Shown piece by piece: positions 36,419 through 44,365 of a stretch of 64,000 nucleotides of DNA (position 1 is its first letter; each line of letters begins with the position of its first letter). A program made the position numbers and the translations under genes. Origin of the DNA: Lachnospiraceae bacterium C10 (GTDB lineage: Bacteria; Bacillota; Clostridia; Lachnospirales; Lachnospiraceae); the NCBI GenBank assembly GCA_900100095.1, contig FMTN01000012.1, positions 51,597 to 115,596 on the forward strand. Reading direction: 5' to 3'. Below the pieces are notes generated by a model. That model was not told the origin of the DNA. It saw only the letters and a list, made by a program, of their open reading frames with translations, and did no database searches.

Positions 36419-37576
36419 GTGAGTGAAATGTTACATTGTCCCCACCATAAGAAATGCGGGGGCTGCAACCATATAGAAGAAGATTACCAAAAAACACTGC
36501 TGGCGAAGACGGCCTACTGCCGAAAGCTTCTCGGTAAGTTTGGAAAGGTATCTCCGATTCTGGGTATGAACTATCCCTACTATTACCGTCATAAGGTATC
36601 TTCGGTAATCGGTTTTGACCGGAAGATGCACCGGAATATCTGTGGAAATTATCAGGAGAAGACCCACAGACTGATTCCAATCTCTTCCTGCCTGATTGAG
36701 GAGAAGGGAGCCCAGGAGATCATTCGTGATGTGGTATCTCTTATGAAGCCCCTTAAGATCCGTTCCTATGATGAGGATACGAAGAGCGGACTGCTCCGTC
36801 ATGTACTTGTACGAAAAGGATATGCCACAGGAGAGTACATGCTTGTGCTTGTATCCGCTTCTCCGGTGTTTCCGGCGAAGAAGCATCTGGTATCAGAGAT
36901 GATAAAACTTCATCCACAGATTACCACAATCGTTCTTAACATTAACCAGAGAAGTGATAGTATGGTATTAGGTGACAGGAATGAGGTTTTATATGGTCCC
37001 GGCTATATCAGGGACAAGGTGCTCGGCAAAACCTTCCGGATCTCACCCCTTGCCTTTTATCAGGTGAATCCGCTTCAGATGAAAAAGCTCTACTCCTATG
37101 CGATCGAAGCGGCCGCCCTCACAGGTAAGGAGACGTTAATTGATGCCTACTGCGGTACGGGTACCATTGGACTGTGTGCATCGGATGGTGCAAAGCAGCT
37201 GATCGGTGTGGAACTTAATCGCGACGCTGTGCGGGATGCTGTGAAAAATGCCAAGGACAATGGTGTTACGAATGCACAGTTTTTTGCAGGAGATGCCGGA
37301 GACTACATGGAGACCATGTTAAGAAAGCACAGGGCACCGAAGGATTGTGTGGTCATGATGGATCCGCCAAGAGCCGGAAGCACACCGAAATTCTTAAAGT
37401 CACTGATCGACTTTAAGCCGAAACGTATTGTATATGTATCCTGTAACCCGGAAACTTTAGCCCGGGACTTAAAGACCCTTACAAAGATCTATCGTGTTGC
37501 TGCAATACGCCCTGTGGATATGTTCCCATTCACAGACGGCGTGGAGTGTGTGGTGGAACTGATTCGAAAGGGATAA
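36419..37576 (+). CDS. rlmD: 23S rRNA (uracil-5)-methyltransferase RlmD family
   Basis: A 385-residue SAM-dependent RNA methyltransferase of the RumA/TrmA family. The N-terminal CPHHKKCGGC cysteines are those that hold an iron-sulfur cluster in this family. The catalytic domain has LIDAYCGTGTIGL, VELNRDAVRDA, MDPPRAG and the nucleophile in CNPETLARDL. No separate TRAM domain is obvious. The start GTG abuts the stop of the preceding gene; an ATG three codons later is possible. Target base (1939 or 747 of 23S rRNA, or tRNA U54) cannot be decided here. Confidence 0.93.
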   Translation: MSEMLHCPHHKKCGGCNHIEEDYQKTLLAKTAYCRKLLGKFGKVSPILGMNYPYYYRHKVSSVIGFDRKMHRNICGNYQEKTHRLIPISSCLIEEKGAQEIIRDVVSLMKPLKIRSYDEDTKSGLLRHVLVRKGYATGEYMLVLVSASPVFPAKKHLVSEMIKLHPQITTIVLNINQRSDSMVLGDRNEVLYGPGYIRDKVLGKTFRISPLAFYQVNPLQMKKLYSYAIEAAALTGKETLIDAYCGTGTIGLCASDGAKQLIGVELNRDAVRDAVKNAKDNGVTNAQFFAGDAGDYMETMLRKHRAPKDCVVMMDPPRAGSTPKFLKSLIDFKPKRIVYVSCNPETLARDLKTLTKIYRVAAIRPVDMFPFTDGVECVVELIRKG

Positions 37577-37581
37577 CGCCT

Positions 37582-40500
37582 ATGGAGTCTGCATATAGTC
37601 GTAAATTAACCCCGAAACAAAAGCGAAATTATTATATTACCTTTATCCTTTGCGTTTTGTGCACAATGGTTATTACGGTATGGGATATTCGCGGTAATGG
37701 CAGCCTGTCTGTTAAAGTTGCGGATGGGTATATTACGTTTTCTCAATTGCCGGCCTTCTGGCTGGGAAGTTTTATCGGATATATTCCGATTATGCTGTAT
37801 GCCCTGCTGATTTTCGCCTATGTGGTGACGCATGATTTTGCCTTTGGTTATGTGACCTTTATCTTCCTTGTGGCCGGCGTGCTGGGGTATCGTTTTGCAA
37901 AGAAACGCTACTATAAAAGGCGACTTGGCATTATCGTTGCTGTCCTTTTGACAGCTCTGATTCTTGGGGACGGATGGTTTGTTCTTGTAAGACTCGGTTC
38001 TCCGGAGGGACTGCAGAGGATTTCTCTGACATATCTGTTCCAGATTTTCCTGTACAATTTTCCCCAGGCCCTGTTAGGCGTACTGGTTCCGGCCATGTTC
38101 TTCCGGCATGCCCGCCAGCGGGTGAAGATGTGGAGCTTTACCGGATTCTTCTATACCAAAGAGTATGAACAGATTCTAAAAGAACAGAAGATTTTTAAAA
38201 AGGGCCTTGGGAAAAAATTTGGTGTATTGAATGCCATCAGTATTCTAGTCGTTGTTGTTATTGTTATTTTACTTGGAATCGGTCTGTATACGAATGCAGT
38301 GGACGGGCATTTTTCTGTGACACAGCAGATTGTTCCGGATTCCTTTGCAGGGCAATCCGAGACAGACAGGAAAAAGGATTCTTCCGAAAAATGGCCCGAA
38401 TTTATTCAGCAGAAGGAAAGTGGGCTGGGTAAGGTCATCAAGGGAGATGCCTTCTCAATCAAGGACACGGGACTTTCATTCCTGGTTAAGATGCTTCTTA
38501 TGATGATGAGTGTTGTGGTTCCTCTGATGTGTCTGGTGGATTATGTCATGCAGAGGATTTTCATCCGGCCGATTTTTAATCTGACGAATCTTCTCGAAGG
38601 CTTTACCAAGGCGACGGATATGGATCGTAAGGAATATGTTGATCGGATGCAATCGGATCCGGATCCGCATCTTCTTGCCGATGATGAATTGGGAACCTTG
38701 TATTACACCATCGTTGAGATGGCCAAGCAGCTGACGGTTTATATTGAACAGATTCAAAATGATAAAAAGCTTCAGGTGGAACTGGAAACGGCGCGCAAGG
38801 CCAGCAGGGCGAAGACCGACTTCCTGTCCAATGTTTCTCATGAGATCCGTACGCCGATTAATGCCATTTTAGGTATGGATGAGATGATTTTGCGGGAGAC
38901 CAAAGAGAGCTTTACGACGCAGTACGCCCTGGATATTCAAGATTCCGGAAAGATTCTGTTATCTTTGATCAATGGACTGCTGGATTCTTCTAAGATTGAA
39001 TCCGGTAAGCTTGAAATCCTGCCGGTGGAGTATGACCTGTCCTCCATGATCAATGATTTGGTGAACATGACAGCCGGTCGTGCCAGGGCGAAGGGGCTTA
39101 CGCTGGATGTGGATGTGGATTCACAGATTCCGCTGATGCTTTATGGAGATGAGGTGCGTATCCGCCAGTGTATCACCAACATTCTGACCAATGCAGTCAA
39201 ATATACCACCCAGGGTGGTATCACTTTAAAAGTCAGTCACCGGCGGCTGAAGGATAAGCGCAATATCGTTTTATCCGTTGCCGTGACGGATACCGGTGCC
39301 GGCATCCGGCAGGAGGATATGGATAAGCTCTTCAAGCCTTTCGAGCGAATTGAAGAGAAGAAGAACCGTGACATTGAAGGAACAGGTCTTGGAATGTCCA
39401 TTGTGCAGAGCCTGCTTTTCCTGATGGGCTCACAGCTGAATGTGGAGAGTGTCTACGGAGAGGGTTCCACCTTTTCCTTTGATCTGGTGCAGAAGGTTGT
39501 TAATTGGGAACCAATCGGAGATTACGCAGAGTCTTATAATAAGGCACGCAGCAGGGAAGATTATCACCAGCAGTTTATCGCTCCGGATGCGAAAGTTCTT
39601 GTAGTGGATGATGTGCCGATGAACCTGAAGGTTTTCGTCAACCTTCTGAAAAAGACCAGGATTCAGATCGATACGGCAGACAGTGGCTTTAAGGCAATCA
39701 ATATGGTGAAAAAGGTCCGCTATGATTTGATCTTCCTCGATCATCGTATGCCGGAAATGGATGGCGTTGAGACTTTGCATGCAATGCAAAAGTTAAAGGA
39801 TGCCAACTTAAGCCGCAACCAGCCGGTGATTGCCCTGACAGCCAATGCGGTATCTGGAGCCCGTGAGATGTATTTCAAGGAGGGCTTTGATAACTACTTA
39901 AGCAAGCCGATCGATCCGGGCAAGTTGGAACAGGTCATCCTGCATTATCTGCCGGAAGAAATGGTGCAGGAGAGTACGGCAAGCGGAGAAGAGAGAGAAG
40001 AATCCAAAAAGTGGAGATCCCTTCCGGTGGTAGAGGGAATTAATTATGAGCTTGCCCGTCAGTATGCAGATGATCCGGATACATTGATTTCCACCTTCCG
40101 GGATTTTGCGGAAGCAATACCGGAGAATTCGCAGAAGATTGAAGATTTCTGGCATCAGAAGGATTATAAGAACTATACCATTCTGGTGCATGCGCTTAAG
40201 AGTTCTGCCCGGCTGATTGGTGCGCAGGAGCTTTCTGACGAAGCGAAAGTATTGGAGGAAAAGGGCGACGCAAGAGATGAAGACTATATTGAATTTAAGA
40301 CACCGGATCTGTTAGACCATTACCGGCGTTATGTGAAGCTTTTAGCTCCTTTCATGGAGGAGGAAGATGATCAGAATCTGCCGCAGATTGCCGATGAACA
40401 GCTGGTGGAAGCATTGAAGCTGTTGGCACGGTATAATGATGAATTTGATTTTGATGGAGCAGATTCCATTATTGACACCATGAAAACCTTTTCCATGCCA

Positions 40501-40614
40501 AAAGAAATCGCCTCCGTATGGAAGGCAATATGCAAGGCGGAATCGGCTTTTATGCATGATGAGCTTGCCGAGTTACTTAATACGGCACTTCAAATGATGG
40601 AAGCAAAACAGTAA
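37582..40614 (+). CDS. Hybrid histidine kinase with receiver and HPt domains
   Basis: About 1,010 residues. A polytopic N-terminal region (roughly six membrane segments within residues 15-180, then one near 220 and one near 310) leads to a HAMP-like linker, a HisKA domain with His420 in SNVSHEIRTP, an ATPase domain (NILTNAVKYT, DTGAGI, GTGLGMS), a receiver with Asp720 in IFLDHRMPEMDG and a C-terminal HPt domain with His870 in VHALKSSAR. A full four-step phosphorelay is on one chain. The next gene encodes a regulator with two receivers, the probable partner. ATG 37582 follows the preceding stop by five bases. Confidence 0.93.
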   Translation: MESAYSRKLTPKQKRNYYITFILCVLCTMVITVWDIRGNGSLSVKVADGYITFSQLPAFWLGSFIGYIPIMLYALLIFAYVVTHDFAFGYVTFIFLVAGVLGYRFAKKRYYKRRLGIIVAVLLTALILGDGWFVLVRLGSPEGLQRISLTYLFQIFLYNFPQALLGVLVPAMFFRHARQRVKMWSFTGFFYTKEYEQILKEQKIFKKGLGKKFGVLNAISILVVVVIVILLGIGLYTNAVDGHFSVTQQIVPDSFAGQSETDRKKDSSEKWPEFIQQKESGLGKVIKGDAFSIKDTGLSFLVKMLLMMMSVVVPLMCLVDYVMQRIFIRPIFNLTNLLEGFTKATDMDRKEYVDRMQSDPDPHLLADDELGTLYYTIVEMAKQLTVYIEQIQNDKKLQVELETARKASRAKTDFLSNVSHEIRTPINAILGMDEMILRETKESFTTQYALDIQDSGKILLSLINGLLDSSKIESGKLEILPVEYDLSSMINDLVNMTAGRARAKGLTLDVDVDSQIPLMLYGDEVRIRQCITNILTNAVKYTTQGGITLKVSHRRLKDKRNIVLSVAVTDTGAGIRQEDMDKLFKPFERIEEKKNRDIEGTGLGMSIVQSLLFLMGSQLNVESVYGEGSTFSFDLVQKVVNWEPIGDYAESYNKARSREDYHQQFIAPDAKVLVVDDVPMNLKVFVNLLKKTRIQIDTADSGFKAINMVKKVRYDLIFLDHRMPEMDGVETLHAMQKLKDANLSRNQPVIALTANAVSGAREMYFKEGFDNYLSKPIDPGKLEQVILHYLPEEMVQESTASGEEREESKKWRSLPVVEGINYELARQYADDPDTLISTFRDFAEAIPENSQKIEDFWHQKDYKNYTILVHALKSSARLIGAQELSDEAKVLEEKGDARDEDYIEFKTPDLLDHYRRYVKLLAPFMEEEDDQNLPQIADEQLVEALKLLARYNDEFDFDGADSIIDTMKTFSMPKEIASVWKAICKAESAFMHDELAELLNTALQMMEAKQ

Positions 40615-40629
40615 TATAAGATTGTAGCC

Positions 40630-40657
40630 TTGCGTTCTGGTAGAATTATGATATACT
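40630..40657 (+). promoter_or_regulatory. Promoter of the tandem-receiver gene
   Basis: TTGCGT (40630-40635), 16-base spacer, TATACT (40652-40657), 34 bases before the start codon. Confidence 0.55.
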
Positions 40658-40691
40658 AAGCTGTGCTAAATTGGTTTGATGAGGATAAAAT

Positions 40692-41453
40692 ATGAGAAGC
40701 AGAAATCAAATTTTACTGATTGGGGATCCTAGAAGCTTTATGGTTCTCGCAATGAAGAATGAGCTCGAGCAGCGGTTTCGTGTGGTATCTTGCGAAGCAA
40801 ACTGTAAGGCTGTAAGGATGTTAGGGGCAGATGTTCCAACGACAATTCTCTATTACGTTGATGGACCGGCGGATCCGGACCTTACAGAATATCTTCGCGA
40901 TGTAATTTTAAATGACGGAAGGGATTTCTATATCAATATTGTCGGTGATCAGGACAGTATTGACAGTGTATATGAGACAATTCCACAGGAGCAGATCAGT
41001 GCTGCTTTCCTTCGACCGATCAATGTCCGGGAGATGGTGGATCAGCTTAGTGCAGCTGCGAGCAAGAAGGCGAACAGTGCCATCAAGAAGAAGATTCTTG
41101 TAGTGGACGATGATCCGGTTATGCTACGTGCCATCAAGGGATGGCTGATGGAATATTATCGTGTCTATGTGGTGAATTCCGCTATGAATGTCATTACCTT
41201 CCTTGCGAAGAATTCGGTGGATCTGATTCTTTTGGATTACGAGATGCCGATTGTAGATGGACCTCAGCTTCTTAAGATGATTCGGTCTGAGGAGTCGACG
41301 AAGGATATTCCGGTTATGTTCTTGACAAGTAAGTCAGATAAGGAGCATGTGTTAACAGCAGCGAATCTTAAGCCGGAGGCATATCTTCTCAAGACAATGC
41401 CGAAGAAGGATATCTTAAACAACATTACAGAATTTTTCAAAAGAACATCATAA
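40692..41453 (+). CDS. Two-receiver response regulator without output domain
   Basis: A 253-residue protein of two receiver modules. The first (residues 1-125) has lost the acidic triad (LIGDPRSF, with LYYVDG in place of the phospho-Asp strand). The second (about 133-253) is complete: VVDDDP, Asp182 in LILLDYEMP, MFLTSKSD and a final lysine. No DNA-binding or enzymatic domain follows. It probably serves as a diffusible phospho-acceptor or protein-interaction regulator for the hybrid kinase encoded just upstream. A terminator follows. Confidence 0.85.
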   Translation: MRSRNQILLIGDPRSFMVLAMKNELEQRFRVVSCEANCKAVRMLGADVPTTILYYVDGPADPDLTEYLRDVILNDGRDFYINIVGDQDSIDSVYETIPQEQISAAFLRPINVREMVDQLSAAASKKANSAIKKKILVVDDDPVMLRAIKGWLMEYYRVYVVNSAMNVITFLAKNSVDLILLDYEMPIVDGPQLLKMIRSEESTKDIPVMFLTSKSDKEHVLTAANLKPEAYLLKTMPKKDILNNITEFFKRTS

Positions 41454-41468
41454 AGATATAGGTGGAAG

Positions 41469-41540
41469 CGACCATGCACTTTTCTCCCTGTTTTTCTGGT
41501 TTGTAATCAGAGGCAGGGGAGGGGCATGGTCGTTTTTTTT
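41469..41540 (+). terminator. Intrinsic terminator
   Basis: CGACCATGC (41469-41477) pairs with GCATGGTCG (41524-41532), with further pairing of CTCCCTG and CAGGGGAGG inside, then eight T residues. Confidence 0.85.
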
Positions 41541-41658
41541 CGTTCATTCCTTTTTTGTTCTAAGCTATTGATAACAGGGGAGAGTAGGATAAAATATAAG
41601 TAGTCCTCAAAGATGGACCGGAGATGTAAGTTTTAGCTGGGAGTAGTGGGAGGAGTAT

Positions 41659-42222
41659 ATGATCATTTTAGATTTTCATATAGTGACATTTTTGGTAGCA
41701 TACCTTATAGTAATGCTACTTACGTTAATTGTTCAAAAAAGAAGGGGAAACAGACAGGGACTGGGTTATCTTTGCGTAAGGAATCTGTATCTACTACTGC
41801 TATTTAAGGTCACGATATTTCCAATCATGTTATTGCATCATCAGGCGCGGGCTGCCTTTGCCGGCACAAAGGTAACGTACACACAGCTTGTACCCTTTCA
41901 TATTTTCGCCAATATGGAGTGGTCAAAATCCTGGTTACTTCAAACCATTGGAAATCTAATCCTGTTGTTTCCGCTTCCGATTTTACTTTATCTAAAGCCC
42001 CATAAGACCTACAGGCTTCGGTTTTTGCTTGTGAGTGGAATTCTGGTAAGCTTGGGAATCGAAGTGGTGCAGCTGGGAATTAATCTGCTGACAGGTTATC
42101 CGAGTCATGTCTGTGATGTGGATGATCTGATATTGAACAGCATCGGTGTGATCCTGGGAACCCTTTTATGTAAGATGCTTCCCGCGAGATCTGAAAGTAA
42201 GATGAACAGAGAGAACAAATAA
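41659..42222 (+). CDS. VanZ-like membrane protein
   Basis: A 187-residue protein with five predicted membrane segments. Family marks are the FHIFAN-like loop after the third segment, NLILLFPLPILL, and GIEVVQLGINLLTGYPSHVCDVDDLILNSIG, the last being the conserved DxxDxxxNxxG motif of VanZ proteins. VanZ gives low-level teicoplanin resistance in enterococci; most homologues have no assigned role. A TTGATA...TAAAAT promoter is plausible about 60 bases upstream. Confidence 0.85.
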   Translation: MIILDFHIVTFLVAYLIVMLLTLIVQKRRGNRQGLGYLCVRNLYLLLLFKVTIFPIMLLHHQARAAFAGTKVTYTQLVPFHIFANMEWSKSWLLQTIGNLILLFPLPILLYLKPHKTYRLRFLLVSGILVSLGIEVVQLGINLLTGYPSHVCDVDDLILNSIGVILGTLLCKMLPARSESKMNRENK

Positions 42223-42247
42223 AGGTATTGGTTAGGAGGGAGAGGCC

Positions 42248-42532
42248 ATGATCGATTTATTATTTGAGCAGATTAGAAAAGCAGCAGCAGAGGATTCTTT
42301 GTTTAAGGCGAAGCTTCTTAAGGCATATGAGGGAGAGCATCGGATCATAGCATTCTGCAAGGTGTGCAACGAAAAGGGCATCGAGATCTATCCTATGGAT
42401 CTTGCGGATGCGGATGAGAGCATGTATGCAGCCATGCGAAGAAGTACCAATGGCGGAGGCGAGAATTCCCCGCATTTGAACTGGCAGGAGGAGGCCTTTG
42501 CCTCTCTGGTACGGGATATTACAGGGGAATAA
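42248..42532 (+). CDS. Small Nif11-like protein of unknown function
   Basis: A 94-residue acidic protein with GGGAGAGGCC ribosome site. Residues 5-55 (FEQIRKAAAEDSLFKAKLL... AFCKVCNEKGIEIYPMDL) have the length, periodicity and final GIEI segment of Nif11 leader domains, which occur in leaders of modified peptides as well as in free-standing proteins. A Gly-Gly-Gly stretch follows near residue 71. There is no nearby modification enzyme or transporter, so a peptide-precursor role is speculative. Confidence 0.55.
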   Translation: MIDLLFEQIRKAAAEDSLFKAKLLKAYEGEHRIIAFCKVCNEKGIEIYPMDLADADESMYAAMRRSTNGGGENSPHLNWQEEAFASLVRDITGE

Positions 42533-42553
42533 GGAAAAGAGTGCCGGCGGATT

Positions 42554-43939
42554 TCAGTTTTTTGTTTTCAGACGGTCAAGATTGGATTGATCGCTACTTT
42601 TCTTTAATTCGCTGGCTCTTTTCAGGGCAGATCGGCCGTATTTGTTCTCCAGAAGATTTCTCATGTCAGCCAGGGCTTGTGAACGCTGCTCTTGTCCAAG
42701 AGAAATCTCTGGTACATCTTTGGCAGTGTGGGAAACATCAGCCGGATCTTCAAGCAAATCAAACAGATTCATCTGTCGATATTGACCATGATCAATTCCG
42801 CTGACACCGACACCCACCAGGCGGACGCCGAGACCTTTGGCAAAAAGTCCATGATTTCCAAAGAGCAGTTCATCTGCAATTCTTGTGACAGTATTGTAAA
42901 GTATTCCTGCATCCCGCGTGGAATCTGCAAGAGAAATCTGGCGACTGTGACGATGGAAGTCGCTCGTCTTGACCTGGAAGGTGATGGTCTTGCCATAGAC
43001 ATCATCCTTGTGCAGTCGCCTTGCGACAGAATCGCACAAAGCAAGCAGGATGTCGGGCATACGCTCTTCGTAGTTGGATTCTGTAATGTCCTTTGCAACG
43101 GTTGTTTCGTTCGAATAACTCTTGGCTTCGATGTGATCGGTTCTTACGACAGAAGAGGCAATTCCGTTCGCCTTGTTCCAGATATAGGTTCCGGTCTTCT
43201 CTCCTAAAGCCTGTATCAGAATGTGGGGGGCGGTCCTGGCAGCTTCTCCGATGGTGCGAATGCCAAGCCGGCGAAGCTGTTCGGTGGTAGCCTTGCCACA
43301 ACCGTGGAGCTCACCCATAGGAAGAGGCCACATCTTATCAGGAATCTCTTCGGGAAAAAGGGTATGGATACGATCGGGCTTCTCCATGTCGGAGGCCATC
43401 TTGGCCAGTAATTTATTGGAAGAGATGCCGACATTCACAGTAAAACCAAGGGTTTGCCGGATTTCATTCTTGATCGCCTCTGCAATGCAGTAAGGGTAGG
43501 GGGACTGTTCTGTGGAGAGGTGTTCGTAAATGGATTCGGTTCCGGTAAGGTCGAGATAGGCTTCATCAATTGAAACCTGCTGTACCTTGGGTGCATAAGA
43601 GCGAAGAATCGTCATGACATTATGGGAGCACTCCCGATACCAGGCAAAATCAGCGGGAACCATAACAAGGTTCGGACATTTCTCAAGTGCTTTCATGACA
43701 GGTTCTCCGGTTACAATACCATAGCGCTTGGCAGGTATGGACTTGGCAGTTACAACACCACGCCGGCTATCCTTGCGTCCTCCTACGATGGAAGGAATCT
43801 TGCGAAGGTCAACAGAGGAGGGATCATCCTGTAATTGTCTGACGGCACTCCAGGAAAGGAAGGCAGAATTTACATCCACATGGAAGATAAGGGTCTCGCC
43901 GTGGTGGCAGGTGTGACCGCCGAATGTTCCCATATACAT
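42554..43939 (-). CDS. Y-family (DinB/UmuC-type) DNA polymerase
   Basis: A 461-residue lesion-bypass polymerase. The start IFHVDVNSAFLSW gives the first catalytic aspartate; the second acidic pair is in QQVSIDEAYLDLTG; the helix-hairpin-helix is in ELHGCGKATTEQLRRLGI, and a little-finger domain follows. QMNLFD near residue 400 is a beta-clamp binding motif. Compared with Escherichia coli DinB it is about 110 residues longer, with a Lys/Ser-rich end. A LexA-like palindrome overlaps its promoter, so SOS induction is likely. Convergent with the Nif11-like gene (21-base gap). Confidence 0.93.
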   Translation of the reverse strand: MYMGTFGGHTCHHGETLIFHVDVNSAFLSWSAVRQLQDDPSSVDLRKIPSIVGGRKDSRRGVVTAKSIPAKRYGIVTGEPVMKALEKCPNLVMVPADFAWYRECSHNVMTILRSYAPKVQQVSIDEAYLDLTGTESIYEHLSTEQSPYPYCIAEAIKNEIRQTLGFTVNVGISSNKLLAKMASDMEKPDRIHTLFPEEIPDKMWPLPMGELHGCGKATTEQLRRLGIRTIGEAARTAPHILIQALGEKTGTYIWNKANGIASSVVRTDHIEAKSYSNETTVAKDITESNYEERMPDILLALCDSVARRLHKDDVYGKTITFQVKTSDFHRHSRQISLADSTRDAGILYNTVTRIADELLFGNHGLFAKGLGVRLVGVGVSGIDHGQYRQMNLFDLLEDPADVSHTAKDVPEISLGQEQRSQALADMRNLLENKYGRSALKRASELKKSSDQSNLDRLKTKN

Positions 43940-43962
43940 GTATAGCCTCCTTTCATTAATGC

Positions 43963-44004
43963 AAACATTTGTTTTATTATATACCGGAAAATGTATTATG
44001 GCAA
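43963..44004 (-). promoter_or_regulatory. LexA-like box and promoter of the Y-family polymerase
   Basis: On the minus strand TTGCCA (43999-44004), a 17-base spacer and TATAAT (43976-43981) form a strong promoter. A perfect palindrome AAACAAATGTTT (43963-43974), with the AAC-N4-GTT core of Gram-positive SOS boxes, covers the predicted transcription start. The GGAGG ribosome site is at 43946-43950. Confidence 0.7.
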
Positions 44005-44026
44005 GTCAAAGGTGAGAGAATAGTGC

Positions 44027-44055
44027 TTTACAATTTCTGTAACCTGCGATACAAT
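44027..44055 (+). promoter_or_regulatory. Promoter of the thrS T-box leader
   Basis: TTTACA (44027-44032), a 17-base spacer and TACAAT (44050-44055), about 22 bases before the start of T-box stem I. Confidence 0.7.
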
Positions 44056-44077
44056 GAGAGCGAATTTTATATAAATC

Positions 44078-44311
44078 GTTGAAGAGAACAGTAGCATAGT
44101 GGGCGGTCCCAGAGAGGGATACAGTTGCTGGAAGTATCCTGTCAGGAAGCTATGTGAACACCATCTCGGAGAGGCCCTTAATCGGGCACGGTGATTCCGT
44201 TATCATCAGGAATAAGTGGTCGGATGACTCCGGCAAGCTAGGGTGGAACCGCGCTGAATTATTATGATTCTTCGTCCCTTGCATCACAACAGTGGTGCAG
44301 GGGATTTTTTT
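44078..44311 (+). promoter_or_regulatory. Threonine T-box riboswitch
   Basis: A T-box leader lies upstream of the threonyl-tRNA synthetase gene. Stem I runs from about 44078 to 44175, with GAACACC at the specifier loop; ACC (44160-44162) is a threonine codon. The conserved T-box sequence GGGTGGAACCGCG is at 44241-44253. The terminator is a long stem (CCCTTGCATCAC at 44276-44287 with GTGGTGCAGGGG at 44292-44303) followed by a T tract. Uncharged tRNA-Thr should favour readthrough into thrS. Confidence 0.95.
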
Positions 44312-44365
44312 ATCTTCTGCACCGTTAACAGGTTCAGCCCATATCGGGCGAGAAAGGAAGTTACA

